Shown here piece after piece: positions 14,068 through 26,757 of a stretch of 64,000 nucleotides of DNA. The position numbers were made by a program, and so were the translations under genes. Source of the DNA: Ascaris suum (Eukaryota > Nematoda > Chromadorea > Rhabditida > Ascarididae); the NCBI GenBank assembly GCA_013433145.1, contig CM024186.1:1116001-1180000 (forward strand). Direction: 5' to 3'. Positions within the stretch are counted from its first letter, which is position 1; the number at the start of each line of letters is the position of its first letter. The notes under the pieces were generated by a model. It was given only the letters and a program-made list of their open reading frames with translations, was not told where the DNA came from and did not search any database.

Positions 14068-15882
14068 CTGAATTCCACTATATCCCATGTGATTCAGCTA
14101 TGAACGATGAGGAAAAAGTCCAGGATTTTGGTATTCTGATCGACAAAACAAAGAAGAAGTCCAGGATCGAGGTATTTTGATCCATAGAAACCTTTGACCT
14201 GAAAATCACCGTACGATTCGCTTTCATTAAGACCTACTATCAAAATATTTCATATACTCAAATGCTGAGACATATGTTATCACTTACAAAACTCATATAA
14301 TACCATCCTAAAATTCTCCGCTGAAATTTCAGGTCTTTGCATGGCATGTTAATTAAATACTTGCAAAGTTCTCATCGTTTCTATAACTAGAATAACTTAC
14401 TCGGAAGTGAAATTCAAATTAACGAATACGGCGAAAGATCTCACTTATTCAAAACCAGATATTTCTGAGCTTCGACGATAAAGTGTAAGGTTTAAGATTT
14501 AAAAGTCTGACCTGAAATTTGGTTTAAGGTTTGGAAGTTCTAAAATTCTAAGCAAAACCTTAGAATGTAAGCAAGACCCCTCAAAATGAACAATGAGCTT
14601 GGTCAACTTCAAAAAGATCAGCCATTCCTATACTCAACAATGTTGCGGAAGTCGATGCTCGGCTTCCAAATTATATACCACTTCCATGATTCTCTTATTA
14701 AAGGTCTTATCAGATACTATCTATGAAACGAAGTTGATTCCCAGTCCAGATGTTAGCCTATCGTTGGATTATGATTTCTACAGACATCGAACGTCTTATT
14801 TTTCCTCTCTACAATCACCGTTCGTTTTATATTCGTCCTATTCCTTTCAACCTTTTTCACTACTACAGCGTTTATACCCCTGGGGTTATCTGAAGGACTA
14901 CTGTGTGTATTATGCATATAAATGACTCACTGTACTTAAATGTATCTCTAAGCACACAATTCAATAAATGGTTGTATTGCATAATTTAAGACAGCAGTGA
15001 AAATATAACGGAATAATGCAAACTGAAGACAACGCTTTCAATTACCACCATCATTCAATTAGCGTTATTATAGAGGATATTAAAATGAAAATAAATGTCA
15101 AGTGAACACCTATACATACCGGCAAATCATGACATGCATCTCAACAGTCCACATATCACGCTTAAAACAAGCCGACGCAACTCCTGAAGCATTCCACCAT
15201 CACTTAGCTCCTTCATTCACCCCATCTTGTCCTGCTGAGATATCAGGTCCCTCCGTAAACCCACCCCCTCTCCTTTCAAGATGTCAGGCTCCTCCATAAT
15301 CCACCTCTTTGTCCTGCTGGGATATCAGCGAGTATAACAACATTTCACCATATGAATAAGAAGAAAAATAAGCGCAATATATCCGTAGCAATTATAAATA
15401 CAATTCACAGATCATCGGCAATATAATGGCACAATGCAAAACCTTTATATAATCAGAAGGTATAAAAGAAGGAATCAGATGACACAACTCTGCTTAAGTG
15501 TCTACTTCATCGGTTGTTGAGAAAGAACCAATTTTTAGGTGATAAGGTTAGCAAATTAAAATTAAACTTCCTATAAATGAGGCAAGGCTTGTGTTCTCTG
15601 CATTCCTTCCTTCCCTCTCCTTCCCTCCTCCCCGCATTTCCCAAAAAGTCTTATCAATCATCACTTTCTTGTAATAATAACGCATCGTGCTTCTTAACTG
15701 TTCGTACCTCCCTCCAAGCACAACAAACTACCACAATTGTACCACCTTGGAGAAGCACCTGAATGGAAAATGAAAGAAGACAAATACAGGTACTAACCCC
15801 CTCTCCTCCTAAGCACAAATATTTTGCTTATCCTTACATGTTCGTATACAAGAAAACAAAGGCGAAAAAACACAAAATGCAT
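14068..15882. other. No gene identified with confidence
   Basis: Upstream exons of the unidentified gene ending at 13752 would be expected here. A 110-codon plus-strand frame (14593-14925) and a minus-strand frame near 15763-15660 (beginning VLLQGGTIVVVCCAWREV after a TTCAG) are open, but neither has a partner exon. A 20-base element is repeated at 15227-15246 and 15309-15328 (one mismatch). Confidence 0.4.
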
Positions 15883-18172
15883 TCACTGCAACGACGAATG
15901 AGACGTTGACACAGGTGGTGGCAGAGAAAAGACATACATACACAGCTGGTGTAGTTCTGTGGAGCAAAGACTGTTCTGAAGAGGCGAATCGACGTTGGAA
16001 CGGCTAATCGATGGATAGCAGTCGGCCAATAACGGCACAACCCGAGCCAACGGGATCTTTTTAGCGTTCGAGTGCTGACCAAAGAACTAAATTTGCAAAG
16101 CATTATAAAATAAAAAATAAATTTGCTAAAAATTCACTGCGGTCAACGATAAATCATTTACGCATAAGCACAAAATATATTCAGTGGATAATATCAGCAC
16201 TAAAACAATATTTCCGGATTCCACTAACATCCAAATAAAAGGTCTATGAAGTAGTACCCGCTTTCAAGAATTGACAGAAAAGAAGGCGAATGGAGAAGGG
16301 AGGGGAGGAAGAACGAACATGTAAGATCCGTTTTCTTCAACGAAGGGCAGGAAAATTAGGCCAAAAGGAGGAGGAGGAGGGCAGGGCAGGGAGGTGACGG
16401 GAAACAACATAAGATAACATATGCAAGACTGAATAATTTATTTAGTGATCTACTCCTCAATATTCCCATCTCAAGTGCACGATGCAGAACCAACAATCAA
16501 CTTAAGGGAGTACGAAGCCAAGAGAGCGGAAGCGTAAGCGGCATTATTCATTTATACTTTGACTTATGGTACTAATAGCTGCAATCCTTATTGCCATATT
16601 AAATTTGCGAGCAATCGGATACCATCACGAACGGATAAACTTTTCCCTAATAACTTGACGGAGGAAGGGTAAGAATTTAAAAAGTTCCAACAGTCATGTT
16701 CTTATGTTCCCAAACTCAGCGTGTTGGAGCAGTAGAGCAAATAAATGAGCCTAAGCGGAAAATGAGCTTTCTCAAACTTAGCACAATACATCCAATCAAC
16801 GGCATAATTCACAGCAAGGGGTCTTCCGTTCAAAAATTTCAGCTTTTCTCTTAGTTAATTTCTTGTTACTTAACAAATGAACATACTATAAAATAAAACG
16901 TACAGCAAACTCAATCATTTCGAAAAGACATGCGAGAATATCCGCCAAGCTCAAAAGAGGAAGCGCAAGTGAAAGTGAATTCAAAAACAAGTTCGAGAAT
17001 TATTGAACTGATCGTAGATCAAAATTCCAGTCACAGAATCACAAAATTGAATTCTACCTGCTATTTCTGATCGACTCTATGATCACAGGTCAAAGACCTG
17101 ATCTGAAATAGTGAACAGAAATCAAAATCACGAACTGAAGTAGCTCGAGAAGATTTGAAATTACCGTCACGAAAAACTCGAGCATGTTTCCAAAACACGA
17201 CGAATCCGAGAACGGGCTAGGAAGATACACTCGAGCATTTTCCAAACACTATGTTCCAAAGCAAGAAACCATGCTTGAAATATTATTTCAATTCAGCTGA
17301 AAGTTCTTCTAGAAGTTTCTATCCAACAGTACTAGACCTCTCTGTGTCTGAGCCAAGGAACAGCTCACAGTTACCCCCCCCCCCTTGTCTCCCCAGCACA
17401 CCTCCATGCTCCAGAAAGAAAAATAACTCGAACAAAGTAAGCAAACCGACGTGTATTGCTGCATGAAGATAAAAGTCGATCAGCGACGATGCAACCGATT
17501 TGCACTTCATTGATTCGAGCATTTCAATCAGCCGATGTAGAAGTGCTTGGAGATCACCAGAATGTGGCAATGCGAATGCATCCTCAACACACATAACCAT
17601 AACCATGCGAACGTTCACAAAACCATACAAACCACTTATAAGAATATTTCTAAGAATGCCTCCTGTAGAAGTGCACCTCAAATTAGAAAAATCATCCCCT
17701 CTCCTATTCTTATATCTTTTTCCTCCCACTTCATCAATGACCTCCCATTTGTTCCATCGAATCTTTCACCGGTACCAACATACTTTACGTTTGTTCGGAC
17801 ACTGCATCACCACAGTTAAAATTTTCCTTCAAGGAAGCGTAAAAAGGAAGAAACCTGAAATCAACAAATACCTGATCCGCAAATTTCGGCACAATCAGAT
17901 ATGAAAAATGACGTGTATCAATAGACTGCATTCTTCGCTTAATGGTTTCGAAGAGCTCCTTAAGGCAGTCCGAATCGAACTCATTCTTCAGGCTGATATC
18001 ACCGAGTTCCTCCTCACATATCGTTTCTATTCGATTCAAGAGCTCTTCCACACCTATATTAATCTAAGAATAACATGACAACAGAGATCGTTGTTTTCTT
18101 TTACTAAATATTCTTATGGCAACAGATAAAAATTTAATCCATGAAAGCCTCTAACTGGAACGCTTGTAGATA

Positions 18173-18262
<90 letters not shown>

Positions 18263-20984
18263 AACCAATATAAGTGCAACCATCTTATAAAAAAAATAAA
18301 TATCAGACTACTTCACCATTCATATAATTATCCTTTAGCATTTCCTATGATTCACTGACGTCGTCTATTCAAAAAGGCAAAACAAAGAGGGAGTGAAAAA
18401 ACAAACAAAACAAAAAACAATCCGAAGCGAAACATTCAAACCATAAATTAACCCTCCCATGTAAATATCTTTACCCAGCAACTATCCTTCCAATTTACAG
18501 GTAAACACTTTCGTGCCAAAGATAGAACAACAAAAATGTGCAAACCTTGCGTTGTAAAGTACTGAATGCATTTAAGAAAAAGTTGTTGGGCATTTGCATC
18601 GATAGTCGTATGTCCAAAACCATTTGAATCGTTGCCGCCACCAAAATAATTACCCATATATTTCGACCACCTGTAAACATCGTTCAGCATTCTACGCTGA
18701 TCAATCCTTATAATCCATCCAATAAACTCCACCAAATCATTTCGGGAAAAGTACGAAAAAAAATTTCCCGCCGGGAATAAAAACGGGAATAAGAGTTAGC
18801 AATACAACTGCTCGACTCCCTCTAGTCATTGCATTTGTAAAAGAATATATGAAAAACATTAACTAAATATCCAAAAAAAAAAAAACGAAAAAGATCGCAA
18901 AAGTTGCCTACCCGCATCTAGACAGTACTTCTTTTCTAAATTTATAAAAACAGTGCATGCAAATCCTTAAGATTCATTCATACGGAAACACGTCTCGAAA
19001 CTCGAAACGTCCTCCAAAATCAGCGCCAAAAACCAACCATCCCCAACTAGCCTGCACCATGACTCCAACGGATCGTTCGTGCACGAAACAACAGTCCACA
19101 GCTAACGACTATTCAAATGAAGTAAATAAATTTGCATACCAGCTTGGATCACCCACACGGCCGAATGATTCACAAATATAGGACGCAAGGATCGATATTT
19201 GACATTTAAGTGCAACCGTCAGCAATGAAAACGAATATGCAACTGCCATTATGCGTGCCACCGCCATTACCTGCAAGCCCAAAATGAAATTAGAATATAA
19301 CTTCAAACAAATGCTAAGGACTTGTTAACGTTCCTCGCCGGAAAAAAAGGGACGTATTCAAGGACGAGAAAGGTGGGAAGGATTTTTACTGAATATATTC
19401 CTGTCATTTCCGATTTCAATAAAACTTGACAGCGATGAAGAAGCACTTCTTTTGTTTAATTATAACCATAGCTAGCAATATAAAAAGCCTTTCCTTCTTG
19501 AACAAAGGAAAATCCAGTTGAGTAGACTGGAAATTTGTCGTTATTTCCATCCCCCCCCCCCCCCCCCTAAATTCTATCCTGCCGACCCTGATATCTTCTA
19601 GAAATCGGATCAGAGGAGAACCAAAACCGTCGACTAGTTTTTCTTAAACCATCATGAATTTTCTAATCTTGCAGCTCGGCCTCTCCTCACCCTAAAAGGC
19701 AACGGTATTCGAAGTGCAACCATATATACTACTTCACTTGAAAGCCTGAAGAACAATAATTATTCAGGGGTTGGGAGGTGGGGATGGGGGTGGGGGGGGG
19801 GGGGGAGAGTGGAATAACACACAAATATAAGCTATTAAACAAATAAACATGACATAAAAATACGATCAAATAAAACCTGCAATTACCTTCAATTTATTCC
19901 ATATTTGAAGCCTTTGCTCATTCGAGAGTTGTGGTTCGCCTCTGAGTGCAGCGATCGCCGATTCCACATCAAACCGCAACAAAATACGTTTCGCCATACA
20001 CTGTGTCAATTCGACGATCGACTTATCACATGCCCGTTGATTCGTATCATATACATAATGACGTCTCGCCTTAAACCATCCTCTTCAACATTTCCTTCTT
20101 TCCTCCACCCTCTCTCCTCTCTCCAGACTTCATCTCGCTTCATTAAAAAATTGGTGAATAGAACAATACAACAGGGAAAGCCTCCTTCTTCACCTGTCCG
20201 GAAACATATTACCTGTGGATATTCGCATACCGCCTCGACCGATTGTTCGCGTTGCTATAATGCTCTCTGCAGCAATATGGTCACAAAAACAGAGAGGAAG
20301 AGGTGAAACTGTATATCAATTACCTGCATTGTGATGTTATTTCCGGTCCAAAACAAACAACGGAAACTATAAATGCGAATATTCCACCTGTGCTTATGGT
20401 TTCATTCATCAACTCATAGCTGTTACCTATAGGTACACTTTTGCACAAAATAAATTACCTATTCTTTGCTGCTTATAGCATTTATTATGAGAGCATTTCC
20501 CTATGAAACCTTCCACCGGTGAAACTAACCAATTATATCATACTGCCTAACTTGGTAAAACATAGCGTTTTGGTACTGGGACTGGTATGAAAACAGCTTC
20601 GCCCATCAAACCAACCGTTTGCAAAAATTAATTAAACGATAAAACAATCCCCCATATACTATTTGCAAAGTGGGTAACCAACACAACCGAACCCCTACCT
20701 AAATAAAACCGTCTTTAATCCACATCAAAAACTTGTACCTTCAAATATTTTTGCGATTTGTAAAAGCTATCGAAATATAAGCTTAAAGCCTAAGGTTTAT
20801 GATAATAAAGGTACGAAATATCAACCTGTATACGCAATGGATCCGTTTTGAATTGTTGCATCAACTGTTGCTGTTCATGCATGTTCTGGATGACGGTGTG
20901 TATCGCATATGCAGCACCTGCGATCGCGCCTCCCACCAACAGTTTACCGCGATGACGTTTTATGAACTGCCATATTGATGACAT
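15883..20984 (-). CDS. pex3: PEX3, peroxisomal biogenesis factor 3, complete
   Basis: Seven exons: 20984-20826, 20069-19887, 19270-19140, 18670-18546, 18053-17872, 17582-17400 and 16074-15883 (TGA at 15883-15885). Phases are consistent and give 384 aa (human 373). PEX3 is the peroxisomal membrane receptor that docks PEX19 with its membrane-protein cargo. Supporting motifs are the N-terminal SIWQFIKRH followed by one membrane segment (about residues 15-32), ARRHYVYDTNQRACD matching the human ARRQYHFESNQRTCN region, a NAQQLFLKCIQ helix, EELGDISLKN, and the C-terminal IPLARVVPLL matching LPLAKIIPIV. Exon 2 uses a TTTAAG acceptor. Exon 6 is the weakest: its acceptor would be TTGAG and its donor GGT before GTGCTG, next to an 11-base G run, so its borders or a missing small exon need checking. 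The ATG lies one base after TTCTGTAG. Confidence 0.9.
17374..17384. repeat. C homopolymer, 11 bp
   Basis: G run on the coding strand about 16 bases downstream of the proposed PEX3 exon 6 donor; length errors here could hide the true splice choice. Confidence 0.95.
18175..18259. repeat. (TA)n microsatellite, about 85 bp
   Basis: TA tract in PEX3 intron 4. Confidence 0.97.
19551..19567. repeat. C homopolymer, 17 bp
   Basis: Run of 17 C in PEX3 intron 2. Confidence 0.95.
19792..19805. repeat. G homopolymer, 14 bp
   Basis: Run of 14 G in a G-rich patch (19767-19808) in PEX3 intron 2, opposite in strand to the C run 225 bases away. Confidence 0.95.
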
Positions 20985-20985
20985 C

Positions 20986-20987
20986 CT
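20986..20987 (-). promoter_or_regulatory. Candidate trans-splice or leader acceptor of PEX3
   Basis: On the minus strand TTCTGTAG ends one base before the PEX3 ATG (20984). No in-frame upstream exon is evident, so this could be a spliced-leader acceptor or the end of a 5' UTR intron. Confidence 0.35.
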
Positions 20988-21944
20988 ACAGAACTGAATC
21001 AAACACATAAACACACTACCCATTTGTGGTATCAAACTAAGGCGTTCTTTATCGTAATATCTCTTACTTTCAACCCCCCCCCCCCCCCAACCTTTTGAAA
21101 GGTTGTCTAGCTCTGCAGTGAGCAGTGTAAAGCATTTATGCATTTCAAGGTCGAAAATACTCCCAGATAAAACTGAACCAATGGCAGGCCAAGATTACAA
21201 CAATGATTGTCCCGTGAAAACATTTAAGAAAGCACCACATCTATTTTGTGTATTCCTTCAAAAAAGCCTACTTCCGGCTCTTTGGACTACTCAATTACGA
21301 CCCAAAAACCAAAAAAAAAAGGATGAGTTTCACTTCAATCCTGCAGATGTCACTTCCATTCTACGGGAATGATATGTCAATCAACTAGAAAACATAATGA
21401 AGAAATCGATAAAGTTGGAATAAAGCGTCAACTGTGATTGTGCTCACAACACATGTTTGCTTCGATTTAAATCTGCACCTTGCTGGTTTATATGGACAGC
21501 CGCAACCAGCTGCAACATCGCAAACCTTGTGGATGACTTCTGAAAGACAAAATTGAAAAGCCGATGAGACCTAACTGCCTCCCCAATGATTCCACCACTT
21601 TCAAAAGTGCGCACCTTCGGAGTTTTTGGCATACTTCATCCCCAACCTCTACCCCCTCCTACCGCCTACCGGAAAAATGTCTGGAGAATGGTCGAGTCAG
21701 TCTGCCGCACATGAAAAGCAATCTTGTAACACGATCAATTCTTGCACGCCTCCTCTAATCTTGTTGATTAGCAACGACCAAATGCTTCAAATCACACCAC
21801 GCTTTAATATCTAATCTGGCAGATGTTTAACCTACATTTCATGCTTTTGCAGCCTCTTCATCCGAACAAACACAACCACAGATGGTCCGCACCATCTCTT
21901 GCACCTTGCTTCATTCGAATTCCCTACCTTTTAAATAATTTCAG
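20988..21944. other. Upstream region of PEX3, possible divergent exon
   Basis: Contains a C run at 21074-21088. A plus-strand frame from an ATG at 21181 to a stop at 21372 reads MAGQDYNNDCPVKTF and then a Lys-rich stretch. It starts about 200 bases from the PEX3 start, in the opposite direction, and could be a divergent first exon, but there is no family match. A minus-strand frame at 21444-21632 is also open. Neither is supported well enough to call. Confidence 0.3.
21074..21088. repeat. C homopolymer, 15 bp
   Basis: Run of 15 C, about 90 bases upstream of the PEX3 start. Confidence 0.95.
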
Positions 21945-22065
21945 ATTTGATCACTCTTACGATCTCCTTTTCATCACGTTGAAAGATGCAAGTAATGAAG
22001 TAAAAACTTCGCGATATACGACCCCAACCTATGGAACTATGTTAGATTTAATGAGGAATTTACAG
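21945..22065 (+). CDS. Orphan plus-strand exon, unidentified
   Basis: An open stretch of 40 codons lies between a strong AATAATTTCAG acceptor and a CAG/GTGCGT donor. It reads FDHSYDLLFITLKDASNEV and ends TMLDLMRNLQ. Composition and flanks are those of a real internal exon (phase 2 in, phase 0 out), and the minus strand of the same segment is full of stops. It is the only well-formed plus-strand exon in the first 60 kb. Partner exons were not identified and I do not recognise the protein. Confidence 0.42.
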
Positions 22066-23779
22066 GTGCGTTCAAGCGTCGACAGGTAGATATAATGAAC
22101 CAATCTTAAAGAGATTCCAGGTAATTAATGGTAAACTTGACCATTACTGTGAACATAAAAAGAAGCCATATAATAACAGTATAAATTTATTAAGTAACAA
22201 AATCAACAAAAACCCAAAGCATGAAACAGATAGCACGAACAAAAGCAGAGGGCACATTTCAAAGAACACAGGGATGAATCAATTAAGCTTGCTTTAAACG
22301 TCAACTGCTGCAATTACTGCCAACAATCTTTCATCAATCCTCCTAAACCTGAAACGAAACAACCTCCTCTTCCCAAGAAAAAAGGTAACAACTTCCCCAT
22401 TAAAATGCTCCGGAGTCAATCAGGACATGACCATAAAAAGCGCCTATATGGCAAATATGAATATATCAAATTTGAAAAGGATCAAGAGTAGGTGACCATA
22501 CCAACCTTAACGGTAAACGCCAGTTTTACAAAGAAAGTCTCAAATTCAAGACCTTTACTTTTCAGCAGTCATCATCCAATTTCTTCACAACAATCCCCAC
22601 AAAGCCAAGCGTCCTGTGAGCTCACCTGGTAGATCAAAGATGCACAACACACTGATGCAAGTGCTCTTATCAACATCAACATCAGAACGCAACAGCACCC
22701 GCAGACGGCCAAAATACACCATCCATTAAGCACAAGAAAAAAAGATTCATGTTCATTGATCACTTTCAAGTGTATCCTCCTCATTCCTCCCCTTTACTCC
22801 CTCCCCTCCCCCTCCGGAAAATAAGTCCGTCCAGAGATCCCAGTCCCCCCTCCAAATATGAGGCGAAAATGCATGCTTCCCTTTCAGTGATGCCGAAATG
22901 AAGTACCACAACAAGTTATGTGCTCATACCAATGTTAACGTTCAAGCAAATCAAATAAGCTATAAATTATAATATATTCCGTTATTTTGATCTCTTAATA
23001 ACACATTATTGCTTCTCTTCGATCGACAAATATACCTTCATTAAATAAAATAAATACTCTTTAACGACTCTCCCAACTTGAATAATAAGGCAAATTGGGG
23101 AAAAATTGTAATCACAACTCCATAAAATTACTACTAACGGTGCGTGCACTGCAATATTTTGCAATCTATAGCAACCTGGTGGGTAATATTACACCTTTAC
23201 CTGCCGCCACAGGTAACATGAATTAACCCAACTTTTACGTCACCTAAGTATAACTCAATAAATCAAGGAGCGGATGAATAAGTTTTTTATAATTGTACTA
23301 GCCAAAAATCAGACCACAGCATCATTTCGTTTGCGACAACCGGGCTCACTCATCTAATGCCACCTCTAGCCCCCTCTCCTCTGGCCTCTTCAAGAAGAAT
23401 CTTGTTCGCGATGCATGGGGCAACTAATCCTTTCCCTTCCTCAACATGCAGATTTGCTGCTAAAAGATGAAATTTTTGAAATTTGCAGCTCAATATCGCG
23501 AAAATGATCACCATATACCGATAGACAACAACAAATATTGAATAGAACGTGAAAATTTTGAGCTATGAATAACGAAGAAAATTATAAAAGAAAAGATTTT
23601 TTTCACCACGGTTCGGAAATTTAATTTTACAGAAAACAATAAACAATAAAAAAAAAACAAACCAAAAATAGCTCAAAAAGTAGAAGCAGCATAGGACATG
23701 CTTCTTAACGATGCCTCTGTGAGTAACGTTACTTTGAGCACAATGCAAAGACCGGTTGCCAAGTGAGCAGTAAAAAGCC
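22066..23779. other. No gene identified
   Basis: Spacer downstream of eIF4E. A minus-strand frame from an ATG at 22784 to a CAG/GTGAGC donor near 22626 encodes one strongly hydrophobic Cys/Leu-rich segment (CILAVCGCCCVLMLMLI). It might be an exon of a small membrane protein, but no partner exon was seen. The 3' UTR of eIF4E should lie just below 23780. Confidence 0.35.
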
Positions 23780-26661
23780 TCATTCCTGGGATGAGATCGT
23801 GAACTTGGCCCTCACACTGCTCGAGCTCTTGTACTGCACCTCTTGATGATCTTCATAACGAAGCATGTCAAACAGCGGTCGCGGAATTTTTTGGTCAATC
23901 TCCGGGTTTATTAGCTTCTGCTTTAAGATCTCCCTGCAAACATTCTTTTTCTTTCCTGCAAAGAAAATGATTATTTGGCATCCTTCATATCAGGTGCGTG
24001 TTTCAATTTGAATTTCCTCAGTTAATCTGCTCATATCAGGTGAGTTTAGAAGCACAAATGCAGCCATGTCAAGCTGTGCAGAATTGCAGCAGGATTCGAA
24101 GGATTTCACTTCCAGGCGGAATACCTGTCAAGGAACAGCTCTCGAGCTTTTTACCCACAATTCCTCCACTTAAAATTCTTCCCTCATTTCAGATCGGAAA
24201 TATTTCACCACACTCTCCTCCCCTCTCCCAAACTATCCCAACTAAAAAAGTTCCTCCCCTTTATACTATATAATAAATCAGATATTACTTATTTATCCTT
24301 CATTATATCCGCACAATTTCGCCTCATAAAAGCATCCAATCAGCTGCAACGTCTCTACAGGAGAAAAAAAAAAACAAACCCTGCAATCCTTTCCCACACA
24401 AACAGGTCACTTCCCTCAAAAACAACAAAGGTGATGAAAGGTAATACCCAATTTTGAGATTCGATTCATCATTGCTCGCGTTCGTCGTCCATATACTGAT
24501 CTAGGAACAAATAACTATTAAACACTAAAGAGACACCGAGTTATGATTATTTGCCACCTCTCCAGGTATATTCACAACCACATCATCACATCGAAATGAG
24601 ACAGGTAATTATATGGATCGAAGGCTGCGAATTAACTTAAGATCTTATAAGACCTCACTACTACACAATCGACAAACATTTCCTCGCTCCCCTCATCCAT
24701 CCTGAAGAAAAAAAAAGTAAACGGAGGGTTCCCAGGAAAGCGTAAACAGCAGAATGCAATAATTGCATACCTATGCAAAAAAAACGGATCATACAAATGT
24801 CCCTTCCACTGAATTTCAGGTCCCAGTGAGTGGACATCAACCATCCTGTCCTCCTTCTCATCCAGTACCAATAACAGGAAAACTTAAATATTTCTTGAAA
24901 GGTTTTTAAGAAATTTGAGCTCTATATTATCATAAAATAAAAATAAAACAACAAATCTTCTTTAAGAGCGACATCTCCTCAAATCCCCAGCAGTGACCTT
25001 TAATATCAACGGAGGAGGATTTCAAAACAACGAAGCTTTAAAAAAAAAATCCTTCTGCACTATCCAATTCGAAATAAAGTTCAATCAATTAATAAAAAGG
25101 TACATAGCCAGTGGACTAAAGCAGTCATCATAATATACCTTTGAGCCTTTATTTCGTATGTTGACAACAATGCCGCAAATATCATCGGTGTACTTGCCGA
25201 ATTGATCCCCGATCACAGCCAAGAGCACCTCCAACCATACGGCGTCAAGTAGATCATGATGACGCGATTTATCGATCTGAAAGTGATCCACTTTTCAACG
25301 AAAGAGCTGAACACAACCGAACAAACGGGTGGAGCAACAATGTGCTCTACCCACCACAAGGGTATATTGAACATACCTGTCACTAACCGAACATTCGGTA
25401 ATAAAAGTAAACTTCGCAGGCGAATCTCTTCAGCATAGTTTTAACAGTAATACGAAAACACAACAAATTCTTATACCTTTAATAACAATCAAAGGTGAGG
25501 AGAAGAGGAGGAGAGGAAGAAGAAATAACAGAATATGAGGAAGCATGAAGTGAACCAATTTTCAAACAAAGACAGCGTCAAGAGGTGATCCACATCAAAC
25601 CTAAAGATCGGTCAGTAGTTTTTTCGCAGAATGCCGACCACCTTGCTGTTATTTTACAAGAGGAAAAGAAATAGCCGTATAAAACCATGAAGGAGTTATT
25701 CGTCGATGACAGACGATTCGACTTTAGAGCCATCTATCGAGAAACGCTGCTCACCGTCGATGAAAATTACAATTTTAAGCGCCATGAAAATGTTGCTAAA
25801 ACAGCTTATTCTATAGCATATCAATCACATGCTTAAAACTTCACGAAGCCAGTTGCAGCACAAAAGCAATCTTATTATAGGTCGAACATTCAACTGTGGT
25901 CGATAAGGACTCGTCGGGAAGCCCTAACCCGATTCTGCAATCTTGTTTCCGCCAAATGTAATACCTCATTCCAAGCCATAAGTTGGCAACTCCACAAAAA
26001 TTTAGTAGGCAACATAACGCGTTCTTTTCACAACAAGGTGAAGAAAAGTGTTGGTAAAGAAGAAGTGAGAGGAGCGAGGGGGGGGGGGGGGGGGGGAGAA
26101 GAGGGGATGGGTGGAGATAACGATGAAGTGCAAGACATATGTGGCTTGCTTTTGAAATCGTTGTTGCGCCGAAAGATCTTTCCCCCACCAATAAAGTTTC
26201 TATATACACATGTTCACATCAAGATAACCTGCTTCAATATTCAGGTGTTCCCGTCGCCCGCGCCCACCTTATGCGCCACGATATATCTCAGCATATAGGT
26301 AACTGCAGTCGGCTGGCAGGAATATGCCTTCCGCATGGCAATGCATCGATTAGAGTACCGCAACTAGATGCGGACGCTGTTTTGTACCACTCTCTCTCTC
26401 TCTCTCCATACCAATGAATCAGTGATTTTTTCCTTTGGTGATTGAATGACGATTTTTTTTTGAGTCTTATCGATTATGAATGAGATCCATTATCAACCTA
26501 TTCTCACCTAAACATAAGATGGATAATATTTTTGAAAATTAGAAAATTTTTAAATAGGTGCTATATGGAAATTTTTATAATTATTGAACTATAAAACTCC
26601 AACAACTAAAATTAAAAATATGCGGGTAATGTGTCATATACCGCACAGGTATTGCATTACC

Positions 26662-26757
<96 letters not shown>

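Noticed and set aside
14593..14925. 110-codon plus-strand open frame
   Set aside because: Longest open frame in this spacer, but it lacks splice signals, a family match or neighbouring exons. A chance frame remains likely.
24632..24871. Minus-strand frame with EEMFVDC
   Set aside because: It lies between two confirmed eIF4E exons that join in phase without it.
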